Source: CBDCFL01 sp965216135
Lineage (GTDB): Bacteria > Pseudomonadota > Alphaproteobacteria > Rhodobacterales > Rhodobacteraceae
DNA: 64,000 nucleotides
Direction: 5' to 3'
NCBI GenBank assembly: GCA_965216135.1
Contig: CBDCFL010000018.1
Coordinates: 179,158-243,157, forward strand
The notes under the pieces were generated by a model. That model did no database searches, was not told where the DNA came from, and saw nothing but the letters and a program-made list of their open reading frames with translations. Shown here one piece after another: positions 25,347 to 34,518 of the stretch (position 1 is its first letter; each line of letters opens with the position of its first letter). The translations under genes were made by a program, and so were the position numbers.

Positions 25347-25453
25347 ATGTGGGCTGCTCTGCTTGGTCTTGTTGTTGCCGCATTAGAACAGGTTTGGGCG
25401 AGCGCGAAAAGGCACCATGCCGAAGCCGCCGACCCAACACGGTCTTCGACGAC

Positions 25454-25870
25454 TTACTGGTTTGCCAAGCTTTCCTTGACCTCTTGGATTAACCCGTCGC
25501 GGTCATGGCGCAGTTTGGTGGCAAAATCTGCTGGCACTTCAGTTTGGTCATCCCATTTCTCTGACCAATCCATAATTGCGAGCATCGCCGGGATCAGGTC
25601 CAGGCCCTTGTCAGTCAGCGAGTAGACGACACGGATTCCGGATTGTGGCTCCTTTTTTCTGTTGAGGATGCCTTCGGCTCTCAGCGACGAAAGTCTGTTG
25701 GCGAGAATGTTAGTCGATATCCCCTCGCCGGCATTCAGGAAATCCGCGTAATATTTCCTGCCTTTGAAAATTATGTCGCGGAGGATCAGCATGGACCACG
25801 GATCGCCCAAAATAACCGACCCGAACCGGATTGGGCAGCCATGCCAGTCGTTGGATGTCTTCAGCGCCAT
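25454..25870 (-). CDS. HxlR-family transcriptional regulator
   Basis: About 138 residues: a winged-helix HxlR protein. It has the N-terminal Cys (DWHGCPIRFGSVILGDPWSM), then LILRDIIFKGRKYYADF and ISTNILANRLSSLRAEGIL, the DNA-binding helices. The N-terminal Cys in this family can sense redox or electrophiles. It is divergent from a small membrane protein gene, with palindromic sites between them, which suggests it controls that gene and itself. Confidence 0.9.
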   Translation of the reverse strand: MALKTSNDWHGCPIRFGSVILGDPWSMLILRDIIFKGRKYYADFLNAGEGISTNILANRLSSLRAEGILNRKKEPQSGIRVVYSLTDKGLDLIPAMLAIMDWSEKWDDQTEVPADFATKLRHDRDGLIQEVKESLANQ

Positions 25871-25895
25871 GGCGAACGATAGCATTGCCGGAAAT

Positions 25896-25952
25896 CACTT
25901 GCAAAACCGAAGTGGATTTGGCATTCACAATTTTACTTGCAATTCGCAAGTG
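25896..25952. promoter_or_regulatory. Likely HxlR operator
   Basis: An exact inverted repeat acttgc-5-gcaagt at 25935-25951, with a second half-site cacttgc at 25896-25902, in the divergent intergenic region between the HxlR gene and the membrane-protein gene. Spacing and position suit a dimeric winged-helix repressor. Confidence 0.55.
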
Positions 25953-25971
25953 ATTTTTTGGGAGGGTAAAA

Positions 25972-26367
25972 GTGCTAGAGCATGGCGCAAGTATTCTGAC
26001 CTTTGCGGTAATTTCATTCGCGGTTCAGGGTTTGTCGCACTTCGTGATCAACAAAGCGCATTTTGACAATGTGGCTTTCACCCGACCCAATCCGGTGATC
26101 GCAATGGGCGTGGCTGTCATGATTCTACAGGGATTGGTGCTGAGTGTCGCGCTGGCTGTCTGGAAAGGTGGCGCAGCGACCATTGCCGATGGTCTGACAG
26201 TTTCCGGGGCTTTCGGGTTGTTTCTGGTCAGCTACATCGCGGTGGTCGAACCATCGAAATACGACGTGCCTTCGATTAGGGCGTGGATTCGCGTCGAAGG
26301 ACTGGCGGGATTAGTCCAGTTTGCGGCATTCGGTGTCGCACTGGGCGCAATTCATCAGGCGCTCTAG
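25972..26367 (+). CDS. Four-helix membrane protein, probable HxlR target
   Basis: 131 residues from GTG 25972, preceded by GGGAGG. Four predicted helices (about 7-25, 42-62, 71-90, 107-130) with short loops; a conserved-looking NKAHFDNVAFTRPNPVIAMG follows helix 1. I do not recognise a named family. The divergent regulator and shared palindrome suggest an inducible membrane function, perhaps against a small toxic compound. Confidence 0.75.
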   Translation: MLEHGASILTFAVISFAVQGLSHFVINKAHFDNVAFTRPNPVIAMGVAVMILQGLVLSVALAVWKGGAATIADGLTVSGAFGLFLVSYIAVVEPSKYDVPSIRAWIRVEGLAGLVQFAAFGVALGAIHQAL

Positions 26368-26679
26368 CTGCTATTGCACCGGTTCGCCCCCCGCTTCAAC
26401 TGCAAGTGGGGCTGCAGGCATGCGTATCTGGATCAGATAGATTTCTGTGCAGTCGGGGGAAAGAGGGTCGTCGGCCATGTGGGCTGCTCTAGCTTATTAT
26501 TCTTTGGGTGCGATTAGACCATGAAATGAAGGCCGGGCGCAAAGGGAATTCGAGCCGCTACCTCGCTGGATATTTGGCACCGAAATGCGGCATACCGGGT
26601 CGCTGAGAGGTATTATTTGAGGGCCTGGGCCCGGCGTGCTATTTTTGCTCGGGTGACGGAACAGCCATGGGAGCATCCG
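26368..26679. other. Intergenic stretch containing a 25-bp copy of the parE 5' end
   Basis: About 310 bp with no gene on either strand that I can support. Bases 26466-26490 repeat the parE start region at 25334-25360 (ggtcgtcggccat..gtgggctgctct) with a 2-base difference, so the HxlR/membrane-protein pair is bracketed by direct repeats. Confidence 0.6.
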
Positions 26680-27708
26680 ATGAAGCATGTTCGACTGGGC
26701 GGGACCGGGATGGATGTATCCGCGATCGCGTTGGGCACCTGGATGTTCGGCACGAAATATAATCCCGATGCGGACGTTGTCGTTGATCAGCAAACCGCGT
26801 CGGCAACGCTGGATCGCGCAGCAGCGCTGGGGATCAACTTTATCGACACCGCCAATATTTACGGGCGCGGGCTGAGCGAGACTTTCATCGGTGAATGGCT
26901 GCGCGATCAGGATCGCGAGGATCATGTCATCGCCAGCAAGGTTTTCTACGCACTGCACGGGAGCCAAAAGATCGGGCTGTCGCGCAAGATCGTGATGGCC
27001 GAGATTGACGGTAGCCTTAAAAGGCTGGGCACGGAATACCTGGATATCTATTATATCCACGGCTGGCTGGAAAGCGCGCCACTTGGCGAAACTCTGGCAG
27101 CAATGAACGATCTGGTGCGCGCAGGTAAGGTTCATTATGTCGGTGTCAGCAACTTTACCGCCTGGCAAATGTACGAAGCCCAAAGGCTGTGCGACGTAAA
27201 TGGCTGGGCGCCGGTTTCGGTAATCCAGCCGCGATTTAACGCCGTCGATAACGTGCCAAACACAATCGACCCTGCCGAATTGCCGCTGCTCGATCTGTTC
27301 GACGCTTGCAGATACAAGAACATAGCGGTTAGCGGATACGCGTCGCTGGCGGGCGGTTTTCTGACTGGGAAGTATAAGAGAAATGCCGACGGCAGCACCC
27401 TCAGGCCAAAAGACTCCCGCGCCGCACTCGATGGTGACATTCAGGATTTTCCGCCGCGCTGGTGGGCGGTATTGGAAGCAGTCAGCGAGGTTGCTGTAGA
27501 ATTGGACGCCACCTGCGCCCAGGTGGCGTTGAAATGGGCGATGACAGTGCCTGGCGTAACCTCGGTGCCGATTGTCGGCGCGACTTCGCCCGATCATCTG
27601 GACGGTCTGGCCGGTGCTGCGGAGCTTGAGATGAGCCCGGCGCAGCACGCGCGAATATTCGAGGCTGGCCGGATATTCAATGAACCTTCAGGGTCTTACG
27701 GTTACTGA
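26680..27708 (+). CDS. Aldo/keto reductase
   Basis: 342 residues from ATG 26680 (MKHVRLGGTGMDVSAIALG). Catalytic residues of the AKR fold are visible: Asp and Tyr in FIDTANIYGRGLSE, Lys in HVIASKVFY, and His in YYIHGWLES. The C-terminal NADPH-binding part is VPIVGATSPDHLDGL. The substrate is not deducible. It ends about 30 bp before the convergent doc gene. Confidence 0.93.
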   Translation: MKHVRLGGTGMDVSAIALGTWMFGTKYNPDADVVVDQQTASATLDRAAALGINFIDTANIYGRGLSETFIGEWLRDQDREDHVIASKVFYALHGSQKIGLSRKIVMAEIDGSLKRLGTEYLDIYYIHGWLESAPLGETLAAMNDLVRAGKVHYVGVSNFTAWQMYEAQRLCDVNGWAPVSVIQPRFNAVDNVPNTIDPAELPLLDLFDACRYKNIAVSGYASLAGGFLTGKYKRNADGSTLRPKDSRAALDGDIQDFPPRWWAVLEAVSEVAVELDATCAQVALKWAMTVPGVTSVPIVGATSPDHLDGLAGAAELEMSPAQHARIFEAGRIFNEPSGSYGY

Positions 27709-27737
27709 GCGGTTTCAAAGTGCGTCTGCGGCATTAA

Positions 27738-28124
27738 TTATCGCTGGCCGGCGGCCCTCTGCCTCAGCCACGCCGCCAGATCGGCCTCATCCACCAGCCC
27801 CTGGGCCACGCCGATAATCAGGTCGCCGATTTCCTCGAAGTTCCACTCAATTTCAAACCCGTTGAGTTCCAGGCAAAAGTTCATTGCGTCAAATGCGGTT
27901 CGCTTGTTGGCGTCATTGAAACAATGACCGGTTGCGATCGCAACGCAATACGCGGCCGCAAGGTCAAAAACGTCGGATATCATGCCATAGGCGATCCGGT
28001 TGTCTACGCGCGCCAGCGCTCCGGACAGTGACTTGTCCATTGCCAAGCCGGGCAGTTCGCCTGCATTCAAGGCGTGGTCATGCAATTCTACCACCACGTC
28101 CACGGACAAAAGGACAAAGCTCAT
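27738..28124 (-). CDS. doc: Doc-family toxin (Fic fold)
   Basis: 128 residues. The Fic-type active site is HCFNDANKRTA (HxFx[ND]xNKR), the Doc variant that phosphorylates elongation factor Tu rather than adenylating. Overlaps the antitoxin gene by 4 bp (ATGA). Type II toxin-antitoxin pair with the gene upstream. Confidence 0.93.
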   Translation of the reverse strand: MSFVLLSVDVVVELHDHALNAGELPGLAMDKSLSGALARVDNRIAYGMISDVFDLAAAYCVAIATGHCFNDANKRTAFDAMNFCLELNGFEIEWNFEEIGDLIIGVAQGLVDEADLAAWLRQRAAGQR

Positions 28125-28369
28125 TTGTCTTTCAAGTAATCCAGCACAGGCTGGACGCGCTTGCGAGACCGCTTAAGATAAGCCAAAACCTCGTCGCGCG
28201 TCGCATAGCGCGGCTCTTCTTTCATCACATTTTCAACAGGCACCAGATACCCCACGCAGCGCGAGTTTTTCATCACCGCCACCGGCTGGCCATTCGCACG
28301 GTCCAGCACTTTCTGAGGTTCGCGTAGTTCAGTCATGGTACAGATGTTGCGGGTCAGCAAACGTGTCAT
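28121..28369 (-). CDS. Phd/YefM-family antitoxin
   Basis: 82 residues. The N-terminal DNA-binding part MTELREPQKVLDRANGQPVA and VMKNSRCVGYLVP are typical of Phd/YefM. The basic C-terminal tail (KRSRKRVQPVLDYLKDK) should bind the toxin. An AT-rich region with TATAC/GTATA repeats (about 28380-28425) upstream is a plausible operator. Confidence 0.88.
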   Translation of the reverse strand: MTRLLTRNICTMTELREPQKVLDRANGQPVAVMKNSRCVGYLVPVENVMKEEPRYATRDEVLAYLKRSRKRVQPVLDYLKDK

Positions 28370-28432
28370 GGAATATGCTCCTTAATATGTATCGCAATAT
28401 ACATTATAAAATGTATATGGCAAGTTACCTGT

Positions 28433-29444
28433 TCACACCTGCCGGGCGGCCGCGGTTAGGTTCTTCAGTTTCACCATCGCCAGGTCGCGGCCCAGAAACC
28501 CCAACCCGCAATCGGGCGCGGCGATCAGGCGCTCAGGCGGGGCCAGGTCCAGCACAGCTTGCATGCGCGCGCGGATGTCATCGACACTTTCCAGGCGGCT
28601 GTCGGCGATGCGGATGAAACCGACGATCAGGGATGACTTCTGAAACTGCGCAAACAGCTCGGCCGGGTTGTGACGGTGGGCATCTTCGATCGAGATCTGG
28701 TCGGCCACACCGTCGACCGCAGCCGCGATTTGCAGATAGGCGGCCGGATCGGCCGCAGCACATGTGCATCACGCGCGTAACGTCGCCGGGCAGGCCGGCA
28801 AAGCAGCGGGCAAGTGTTTCGATGCCGTAATCCAGCGCCTCGGCCGGTTTGCGCGCAAATACCGGTTCGTCGATCTGGATGAATTTGCACCCGGCGCCTG
28901 CCAGCGCCAGCACTTCGGTGTTCAAGGCATCTGCTAGATCGCCACATTGGCTGGCGGCGTCCTTGTAATGGGTATTGGCGGTGGTGTCCGAGATCGTCAT
29001 CGGCCCCGGCAGGGTGATCTTGACGGGGCGGTCGGAGGCCGCCTGCGCCACCTGCCAGTCGCGCGCCAGCGGGCTGTTGGCCTGCGCGCGCACCGGACCG
29101 CGGATCGTCGGCAGGTCAGACTCGTAGGCGCCGCCGCGCAACACCCGGTGAGTGAGATTGTCAAAGTCGAACCCGCCGAAATGGCGGCACATGTAATGGA
29201 TGTAATTTTCGCGGCGCACCTCGCCGTCGGTGGGAATGTCGATGCCGCACGCGATCTGATCGCGGACAACCTCGGCCGTGGCGCGATCCATTAGGGCGCG
29301 CGCCTCATTGGTCTGGTTGTCCTCCCAGCGGCGCTGAACATCGCTGGCGTAACCGTCCTGATCATGGCCGGTGGCGAACCAGTCGGAAATCGGCACATAG
29401 GCCGGTTTGGGGTAGGCACCGATGCAGGTGGTTTTCAGGGGCAT
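28433..29444 (-). pseudogene. MetE-type (cobalamin-independent) methionine synthase family gene with an internal deletion
   Basis: The start is ATG 29444 (MPLKTTCIGAYPKP). The first part is normal to TRVMHMCCG, carrying the zinc-ligand Cys region (HMCCG) and DEPVFARKPAEALDYG. There the frame breaks near 28755: the next family-like residues (DPAAYLQIAAAVDGVADQISIEDAHR) are in another frame and run to TGA at 28433, including LIAAPDCGLGFLGRD. The missing piece corresponds to roughly a dozen residues (family form YPD...), so a deletion of about 38 bp fits. These short MetE paralogues methylate homocysteine or relatives from non-folate donors; this copy is probably dead. Confidence 0.82.
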
Positions 29445-29579
29445 GATCCGGCCGCCTTTGCGTTGGTCTTGCTCATGATGGGCAGACCCGGCCGCGCGGG
29501 GCAAGGGCGCATCGTTGTATCCGGCTTGCGCGCTGGCGGTGGCAATGATTTTGTGGTCGCTAATCACAGGCAGGTGCGC

Positions 29580-30518
29580 ATGGATTTTCCGACATTTGAT
29601 CTGGCAGGTTTTGAGGCGGCGGGCGGGCCTGAGCGCGCCGGGCGCGCCGCCGAGTTGGACCGGATATGCAAAGACACCGGTTTTCTCTTGTTGCAGGGTC
29701 ACGGCGTTCCGGCGGATGTGGTTGGCGGGATATGGGACGCGGTGGCCGGGTTTTTCGCCCTGCCGCAGGCTGACAAAGCACGCGTCGCCGCCCCCTATCC
29801 GGGCTATCCCTATGGCTGGCTGGCACCCCAGAGCGAGGCGCTGGCCAAATCCAATGGTGACGACACGCCGCCCGATCTGAAAGAAAGCTTCAACGGCGGG
29901 CCGCTGATCATCCCTGCAGGCATCGGTGATCCAGCGGCCTATGAGTTTTGCTATCAGCCCACGCTTTGGCCCGATCTGGCCGGGTTCCGCCCCGCATGGG
30001 AGCGCTATTACCGCGCCATGCAGGCGCTGGCGGTGCGCGTCATGGCGGCCTTTGCCGAAGCGTTGGGGCTGGCGCCGGATTACTTTGCAGCCTTTATCGG
30101 GCAGCCGATCTCGGCATTGCGCGCCTTGCATTATCCGCCGACCATTGGCCGGACGCTGCACGGGCAGCAACGCGCCGGGGCGCATACCGATTACGGATCG
30201 CTGACCATCCTCAGACCCCAGCCCGGATCAACGGGCCTGCAGATCCAGATCGGTGACGAATGGGTGGATGCACCCGCCGAAGACGGCACATTCATCATCA
30301 ATATCGGCGATCTGATGGCGCGCTGGACGGCGGATCGTTGGATCAGCACGCTGCATCGGGTGGTGGCCAGACCTGACCAGCCCGTCCGCATCAGCCTGGC
30401 GTTTTTCCATCAGCCCGACTGGCAGGCGAAGATCACGCCGCTGGACGGCTCAGACACCTACCCACCGGTGCGATCAGGCCCCTATTTGATGGACAAATTC
30501 CGCGCCACCGCTTCGTAG
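29580..30518 (+). CDS. 2-oxoglutarate/Fe(II) oxygenase, isopenicillin-N-synthase-like
   Basis: 312 residues from ATG 29580 (MDFPTFDLAGFEAAGG). DIOX_N domain then the Fe(II) site: HTDYGSLT (HxD) and the distal His in STLHRVV, with RIS (PVRISLAFF) to bind 2-oxoglutarate. Typical length of the plant-hormone/IPNS-like bacterial family. It is divergent from the MetE-like gene, sharing a 135-bp promoter region, so the two may act on related metabolites. Confidence 0.92.
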   Translation: MDFPTFDLAGFEAAGGPERAGRAAELDRICKDTGFLLLQGHGVPADVVGGIWDAVAGFFALPQADKARVAAPYPGYPYGWLAPQSEALAKSNGDDTPPDLKESFNGGPLIIPAGIGDPAAYEFCYQPTLWPDLAGFRPAWERYYRAMQALAVRVMAAFAEALGLAPDYFAAFIGQPISALRALHYPPTIGRTLHGQQRAGAHTDYGSLTILRPQPGSTGLQIQIGDEWVDAPAEDGTFIINIGDLMARWTADRWISTLHRVVARPDQPVRISLAFFHQPDWQAKITPLDGSDTYPPVRSGPYLMDKFRATAS

Positions 30519-30545
30519 CGCGATATGTCCCGCAGGTGATCGCGC

Positions 30546-30932
30546 TCAGAAGATGCCCTGCACGACGATCATGATGGCCAGCGACGCAACCCAATAACCC
30601 GCATCCGCGTTTCGCGCATAGGCGTTTTTCCTGGAAAACATATTACCGCCATAGGCCAGCACCGTGAAGGCCGTAGTCGCCAGAATGACCGTCAATAGCG
30701 CATTATTCGCGGCCGTGACGGCGACAAACCAGCTCATCAGCACCAGGCCGATAATCTGTGCGGCCATGGCACCCATCGGCATTTCGTTGGCGCTGCCAAG
30801 TTCGACGCGCGAGCCTTCTGCCCAGCCTTTGCCAAAGAGCCTTTCCGAATACCAGAGCCAGCCCACCAAAAACGCCACGACGGCCCCGATAACAACCGAA
30901 AGCCATGAAATATTTGCGGTGATTTCCTGCAT
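30546..30932 (-). CDS. DUF1761 membrane protein
   Basis: 128 residues with four membrane helices (about 8-26, 56-74, 78-96, 110-126). The family-typical opening is WLSVVIGAVVAFLVGWLWYS, followed by ERLFGKGWAEG. Function unknown; DUF1761 proteins are small integral membrane proteins. Complete. Confidence 0.85.
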   Translation of the reverse strand: MQEITANISWLSVVIGAVVAFLVGWLWYSERLFGKGWAEGSRVELGSANEMPMGAMAAQIIGLVLMSWFVAVTAANNALLTVILATTAFTVLAYGGNMFSRKNAYARNADAGYWVASLAIMIVVQGIF

Positions 30933-31043
30933 GAAAAATTCCTCCTGTCCACCTGAGCATTCTTCGCCTAAAGCTGTGTTTCGGCAAGAAAATATGCCCT
31001 TGCACGACTAATTCTGTATCGGGTGTGACTTTCGCCTGCACGC

Positions 31044-31244
31044 CTAGATGATGGCCGACACAGCCTTCGGGGGCTGTCCGATCGCGGCGCGGTCGGCCGA
31101 AATTACGATCGGCCGTTCGACGAGGACCGGATGGTCCAGCATGGCCGTAATCTGCGCATCTGGCGCGCTGTCTCTACAGAGGACAAGTCCGGCAAAGTCC
31201 GGTTCAGCAGCGGGATTGTGCCAGATGGTGACGGTTACAGCCAT
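31044..31244 (-). pseudogene. ArsC-type arsenate reductase stump with the middle deleted
   Basis: 66 codons. The first dozen residues (MAVTVTIWHNPA) match the ArsC start up to the position where the catalytic Cys should follow. The next residues (GLVLCRDSAPDAQITAM) already match the C-terminal third, ending VLVERPIVISADRAAIGQPP, the ArsC C-terminal signature. An in-frame loss of about 50 residues removed the active site. It overlaps the end of pyrD by 10 bp on the same strand. Confidence 0.8.
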
Positions 31245-32293
31245 TTCCCGCGCTCGGTCGCGGTCAGATCGGCGATGTTGGTGATGCCATTGTCAGCGAG
31301 ATGGGCGTCGATATCGCGGGCGATGCGCGCGGCCAGCGAAAGACCCTGGAACACCATCGCTGTGTAAAGCTGCACAGCGTTCGCCCCGGCCCTGATCTTG
31401 GTCAGCGCGTCCTTAGCGCCAGATATGCCGCCCACGCCGATGATGGGAATGCGTCCGTCGGCGGCTTTGGAAAATTGCGCCAGAACCTGGGTGGAGCGGT
31501 CAAATAGCGGCGCGCCGGACAGGCCGCCGGGTTGGATGGCCTGCCTGTCGCTCAGAAGTTCGCGGGCCAGCGTGGTGTTGGTGGCGATGATCGCGTCGAT
31601 GCCTGCAGTGATGGCGGTTTCGGTGATCGCGGCAATCTCGTCAGCGTTCAGATCGGGCGATACCTTCAGGAAGATCGGCACCGGGCGGGCCAGTTCGGCG
31701 CGGGCCGCCATGACACCGGCCAGCAAAGCCGCGAGCGCGCTGGCCCCCTGCAGGTCGCGCAGTTTTTCGGTGTTGGGTGAGGAGACATTGACGGTGGCGA
31801 AATCCACATGCGGTCCGGCAATACGAAGAACTTCGGCGTAGTCGCGGGCGCGGTCAGGGCTGTCCTTGTTGGCCCCCAGGTTCAGGCCGACCGGAACGTC
31901 GCGTTTGGCCTGCGCAAGCCGCGCCGCGATGAGGTCGGCACCGTCGTTGTTAAAACCAAATCGGTTGATGACGGCGCGGTCGCGAGTGAGCCGAAAAAGG
32001 CGCGGGCGCGGGTTACCTGGCTGGGGCCTGGGCGTGGCGGCACCGACCTCGATAAAGCCGAAACCGGCGCGGGTGAGCGGGGCGATGGCCTCGGCGTTTT
32101 TGTCCAGGCCGGCGGCAAGGCCGATAGGATTGGGCAGGCTCAGCCCCGCAACGCTGGTTGAGAGCCGGTCGGATGTGAGCGGACCGGGAAGCGACATGAA
32201 GCCGGATTTCAGACCAGCCAGAGCCAACGCATGGGAGCGCTCGGGATCGAGCCGTCGCAACAGTGACAGGCCGAGCTGCTCGATTACGCTCAC
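31235..32293 (-). CDS. pyrD: Dihydroorotate dehydrogenase (quinone), class 2
   Basis: 352 residues from GTG 32293, overlapping the DUF952 stop (GTGA). The N-terminal helical extension typical of membrane-associated class 2 enzymes precedes NPIGLAAGLDKNAEA. FMN/substrate motifs: NRFGFNN, VNVSSPNTEKLRDLQ with the catalytic Ser, and IIGVGGISGAKDALTKIRAGA. It oxidises dihydroorotate to orotate in pyrimidine synthesis, passing electrons to the quinone pool. Confidence 0.96.
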   Translation of the reverse strand: MSVIEQLGLSLLRRLDPERSHALALAGLKSGFMSLPGPLTSDRLSTSVAGLSLPNPIGLAAGLDKNAEAIAPLTRAGFGFIEVGAATPRPQPGNPRPRLFRLTRDRAVINRFGFNNDGADLIAARLAQAKRDVPVGLNLGANKDSPDRARDYAEVLRIAGPHVDFATVNVSSPNTEKLRDLQGASALAALLAGVMAARAELARPVPIFLKVSPDLNADEIAAITETAITAGIDAIIATNTTLARELLSDRQAIQPGGLSGAPLFDRSTQVLAQFSKAADGRIPIIGVGGISGAKDALTKIRAGANAVQLYTAMVFQGLSLAARIARDIDAHLADNGITNIADLTATERGKWL

Positions 32294-32628
32294 ACGACAC
32301 CGTCGGGAAAGATATGGCCATGCAGCGCGCGCGGCAGATCTTTGGCCCAAAAGATGTCCGCCTTGGTCAGGGCCCGGTAAAGATGGGGAAATCTCTCGCC
32401 GCCACGCGATTTTTCCCATTTCAGTGCCGGGCCGAGGTCGTCGGCTTCCAAGACCGCCAGAACCAGATCGCCGTCCTTGGCGAAGTGTTTGCGGCATGTC
32501 TCGGCCACCTGCGCGCCGGTTGAGAAATGGACATAGCCGTCCGCCCGGTCCACGGGCGCGCCAAGGGTTTCGCCGTTCTGGATCAGCTCGTCCCATTCTT
32601 CGGGGCGAAATATTTTGTAGATCAGCAT
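32290..32628 (-). CDS. DUF952-family protein
   Basis: 112 residues from ATG 32628 (MLIYKIFRPEEWDEL). The family hallmark is DGYVHFSTGAQVAET and a C-terminal FPHLYRALTKADIFWAKDLP. Structure-related to ADP-ribosyltransferase-like folds; function unknown. Upstream of and overlapping pyrD by 4 bp, a pairing I know from other members of this group. Confidence 0.9.
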   Translation of the reverse strand: MLIYKIFRPEEWDELIQNGETLGAPVDRADGYVHFSTGAQVAETCRKHFAKDGDLVLAVLEADDLGPALKWEKSRGGERFPHLYRALTKADIFWAKDLPRALHGHIFPDGVV

Positions 32629-32660
32629 GTGGGGTGGGATGGCGCGCGCGTGGGCGGGCG

Positions 32661-33113
32661 TCAAGCGCGTTGGGTCAGCAAAACCCCAAATGCGATAATG
32701 GCGATGCCGCTGGCGCGGGAAAGCGAGACCGGTGTTATGTTGGCGCCAAACAGGCCGAAATGGTCGATCAGCGCGGCGCTGATGAGCTGACCCAACAGCA
32801 CAAAGAAGATGGCGTTGCCAATGCCGAAATGCGGGGCAATGTAGGTGATTGAGAGCACGTAGAAGGCCACCAGAATACCAGCGACAAACAAATGTTTGGG
32901 CGCACTCGGGATGCCCGAAAAGCCGGTCGGCCCGGTGGCGAGGACGGCGATGGCCGCCGAGATGAGTGCTACGAAGAACAGGCAAAGTGCCGCTGTGGCG
33001 GGTGAACCAAGGCGAGTGCCAAGCTGGGCATTCAGCGCGGCCAGGATCGGTATCCCGATCCCAGCGGCCAGCATGATGGCGGAGTAGCGGAGCGTTTCGG
33101 CTGAGATTTGCAC
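32661..33113 (-). CDS. DMT-superfamily (DUF606-type) membrane protein
   Basis: 150 residues, five membrane helices, one DUF606/EdmT-type unit (GIGIPILAALNAQLGTRLGSP at the start and ALIDHFGLFGANITPVSLSRA near the end). Small drug/metabolite-type transporter half; probably works as a dimer. Complete. Confidence 0.82.
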   Translation of the reverse strand: MQISAETLRYSAIMLAAGIGIPILAALNAQLGTRLGSPATAALCLFFVALISAAIAVLATGPTGFSGIPSAPKHLFVAGILVAFYVLSITYIAPHFGIGNAIFFVLLGQLISAALIDHFGLFGANITPVSLSRASGIAIIAFGVLLTQRA

Positions 33114-34518
33114 GGGCGGCGATCCTTTTTGGTGTGACGAATGCGATTCTGCGACGCTAGGTCAGCGGTTTTGGCGTGACAATGCCCCGATGGGCGCAGT
33201 CGAGCACTCATCGGCCCTTGCGGGCCTTTTCGCTGAGGCGAATGATGAGCGCGTGCAAGCGAGCGACGAATGCCACGCCGGTCTGTCGAGAACATTCTGA
33301 GTTGACCGGTTTATGTACCATATGAGTTGACCGCTTCTGTTGCGGTTTCTGGCCCTGTGGACAAGTGGTCGGTCGCGGAGCGGCTGCCCACTTGTCCACA
33401 GGGTGCCGGTCGGTCGCGTCGAAGCGGGTCACGCGGCCTCGCGGGTTTGGCTGTCGATCGGTTGGCCATCGGCGTGGTATCGCGCCAGACATCGCGGTCC
33501 ATGGAAGACGGCCATTGTGCCGTCGGGGTATTCGTGGACGCGGACCCTGGCCTTGACGTAATGGCGGCGGTGGCGGCCGGCGGGGATCTGAAGTGCCAGG
33601 CGCTTGTAGCGCACCGTGTTGTCGTTTGAGACGGTGCGTTCCTCGTGGATGCACAGGATGTCGTCGAGCGCGCCGGTGAAGGGGACGAAGGCGGTGCCCC
33701 GGTCCTCGGCCGGGGTCGCGAAGCGGGCGTTGTGTTGTGGCAGGAAGACCTCCTTGAGGAAGCGGTTGGCCTCGACCATGTCGGTGATGCCGGCGAGCCT
33801 GAGTTCCTGGGGCAGGCGCTTCTGCAAGGTGCCGAACATGCGCTCCGAGCGCCGCCTTGCCTCGGGCGAGCAGGCCGGGATCAACTCGATGCCGAGCTGC
33901 GCCAGGGCGCGGCCGACCTGGGTCGGGGTGTCCTTGTCCACCTTGCCGCCGGCCTCGGGCGTGTTCCAGTAGTGGCTGGCGCGGTCGGCGTAGAGCGAGC
34001 AGAACAGGCCCTTGGCCCGGATCGCCTCGGACACCCCCTGGAAGCTCGACATGGTGCCCTCTTCGGCGACGAAGAAGGCCGAGTAGATATCGCTGGTCGC
34101 ATCGTCCATGGTGACGATCAGGTCCCACCATCGACCGGGGACCCACTCGTGGCTCGAGCCGTCCTGGTGCAACATCATGCCGGGCAGGGCACGGCGCGGC
34201 CGCTTGCGCCGGTGCGCCCCACGCCTGGGTGCCGCGCGCCTGCGCCCATGGGCTTGCAAGCTCAGCCGCAGCCAGCTGCGCTTGAAGCCGTGATCGGCCA
34301 CCAGCTTCTCGTGGAAGTGCTTGGCCGTGAAGTCCCAGTAGCGGGTGTCGAACAACTCCAGCACCCGCGCCACCTCGTCCACCGGCGCGCGCCGCGCCGA
34401 GAGGCGGCCCAGGCGGCGGTCGTAGAGACCGTCGGCTCCCTCCGCCTCGTAGCGGTCGCGCCAGCGCCGGAAGGTGCGCTCCGAGACACCCAGAACCTCC
34501 GCCGCCTCCGCCTGGCTC

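Noticed and set aside
26497..27648. 383-codon open frame antisense to the aldo/keto reductase
   Set aside because: GC-rich shadow frame; the opposite strand carries the complete catalytic set of an AKR.
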